From: Celeribacter arenosi
GTDB taxonomy: Bacteria; Pseudomonadota; Alphaproteobacteria; Rhodobacterales; Rhodobacteraceae
Length of the DNA stretch: 64,000 nt
Direction of reading: 5' to 3'
Assembly (NCBI RefSeq): GCF_039539485.1
Contig: NZ_BAABDF010000007.1
Location: forward strand, 1,302,001 to 1,366,000
A program made the translations under genes and the position numbers. This document shows positions 63,040 through 64,000 of the stretch, piece after piece; the first letter of the stretch is position 1, and every line of letters begins with the position of its first letter. The notes beneath the pieces are model-generated. The model was not told the origin of the DNA, did not search any database, and was given only the letters and a program-made list of their open reading frames with translations.

Positions 63040-64000
63040 TCACACTGCTATCTTTTGTTTTTGTTCATCATTCTGCGCGTGCGCCAATTCCAAACGAATG
63101 GTCGCACAGGCACCAATCCGGCCGGTCGCATCCAAAGGCTCGCCATCGGTGAGCGTGAGACTGCCGCCGTGTTCTTCGATAATCTTCTTCACAATCGGCA
63201 GACCGAGACCGGTGCCGTTTTCGCGCGTCGTTACATAGGGCTCGAACAGGCGCGAACGATCCTGCGGCAGGCCAATGCCGTTATCAGTCACCTTTATGAC
63301 CGCTTCCTCACCCTCTAGCGTAAGCCGCACACGCACGCGGGGCACATAGCCTTCCGGAACTTCACCATTTTCATAAAGATTTTCAATCGCTTCCGCCGCA
63401 TTCTTGATAATATTGGTCAGCGCCTGACCAATCATCGTCGCATCGACCTCCGCCCATGCAGTCGCGGGTTCAATCTCCGCCAGAACATCGACATCGGCCT
63501 GTGCATTCTGCTGCAATAGAACCGCGCCCCGCACCAGATCGACGAGGTCATGTTCACGCCGCTCGGGCGACGGCATCCGCGCGAATTTGGAGAACTCATC
63601 AACAATGCGCCGCAAATCGCCCGTCTGGCGGACAATCACGGACGTGTATTGTTCGAGGTCGGCGCGGCTCTCTTCGCTCATCCCTTTGCCGAACTTGCGC
63701 AGGATACGTTCGGCCGACAATTGGATCGGCGTTAGCGGGTTCTTGATCTCATGGGCGATCCGACGCGCGACATCTCCCCATGCGGCCATCCGTTGCGCGC
63801 TGACCAGATCGGTGACGTCATCGAATGCGACCACATAGCCTTCAATCTTTCCGTCCAGTTCACGCCGCGTCGCAATCCGCACGAGCAGGCTTTCCTGCGC
63901 GCCAGAACGGATCAGACGAATTTCTTCCTGCGCCACATCGCGGGTCTGTCCGCGCAAGGCCTCGAACAAGGGGCCGATTTCGGGCGCCACCACCGACAGA
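63040..64000 (-). CDS. ntrY: Sensor histidine kinase NtrY, C-terminal part
   Basis: Only the C-terminal 320 or so residues are in the window; the gene continues past 64000. Visible are a PAS-like end, the H-box ARRIAHEIKNPLTPIQLSAE, N-box IIKNAAEAIENL, and G boxes VTDNGIGLP and GTGLGLPIVKKI. It is 19 bases upstream of ntrX and phosphorylates it. Confidence 0.93.
   Translation of the reverse strand, partial: LSVVAPEIGPLFEALRGQTRDVAQEEIRLIRSGAQESLLVRIATRRELDGKIEGYVVAFDDVTDLVSAQRMAAWGDVARRIAHEIKNPLTPIQLSAERILRKFGKGMSEESRADLEQYTSVIVRQTGDLRRIVDEFSKFARMPSPERREHDLVDLVRGAVLLQQNAQADVDVLAEIEPATAWAEVDATMIGQALTNIIKNAAEAIENLYENGEVPEGYVPRVRVRLTLEGEEAVIKVTDNGIGLPQDRSRLFEPYVTTRENGTGLGLPIVKKIIEEHGGSLTLTDGEPLDATGRIGACATIRLELAHAQNDEQKQKIAV

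Overview
The window comes from an alphaproteobacterium of the Rhodobacterales (Roseobacter type). This rests on the gene order ntrY-ntrX-trkA-trkH-hfq-hflX at the right edge, the layout of the pca/pob aromatic genes, and the high-GC codon use. No phage, insertion sequence, integrase or CRISPR array was recognised.

Layout. 80-169: tRNA-Ser(CGA). 551-7506, minus strand: a carbohydrate uptake and breakdown operon (DUF5060/DUF4038-type hydrolase, sugar ABC transporter, sugar-acid dehydratase), divergent from a GntR-type repressor gene at 7800-8573 with repeated operator-like boxes between them. 8667-13572, minus strand: a guanidine operon headed by a ykkC guanidine-I riboswitch. It encodes an ABC importer, an arginase-family enzyme best read as guanidine hydrolase (GdmH), an extremely His-rich protein and a 51-residue His-containing membrane peptide. 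14097-20576: an SLC13-type permease, a small secreted Cys protein with two c-type cytochromes, and a MacAB-type efflux system.

21089-40224 is the most unusual part. Fourteen tightly packed plus-strand genes, most overlapping by ATGA or TTGA, are followed by a SARP/BTAD-type regulator. They encode a subtilisin-like protease, a V8/trypsin-like plus zinc-metalloprotease fusion, a protein with a trypco2-like domain, HhH motifs and an IPT-like domain, a protein with a lysozyme-like C-terminus, four paralogues of about 400-460 residues with no recognised family, and several unknowns. No Sec signal peptide is visible in any of them and only one has clear membrane segments. I could not assign the whole to any described system. 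The domain mix resembles bacterial conflict or proteolytic-cascade loci.

40230-50439: a complete set for 4-hydroxybenzoate and protocatechuate degradation (pobA, pcaHG, pcaB, pcaC, pcaD, pcaIJ, pcaF) with three local regulators (IclR, LysR, AraC). 50452-58419: an Rrf2 regulator, rlmE, a beta-hydroxyacid dehydrogenase with a methyltransferase remnant behind it, a penicillin-acylase-family protein, a fucose-mutarotase-like protein, a sugar acetyltransferase, and hflX/hfq. 58575-64000: trkH, trkA, ntrX and the C-terminal part of ntrY, which runs off the window.
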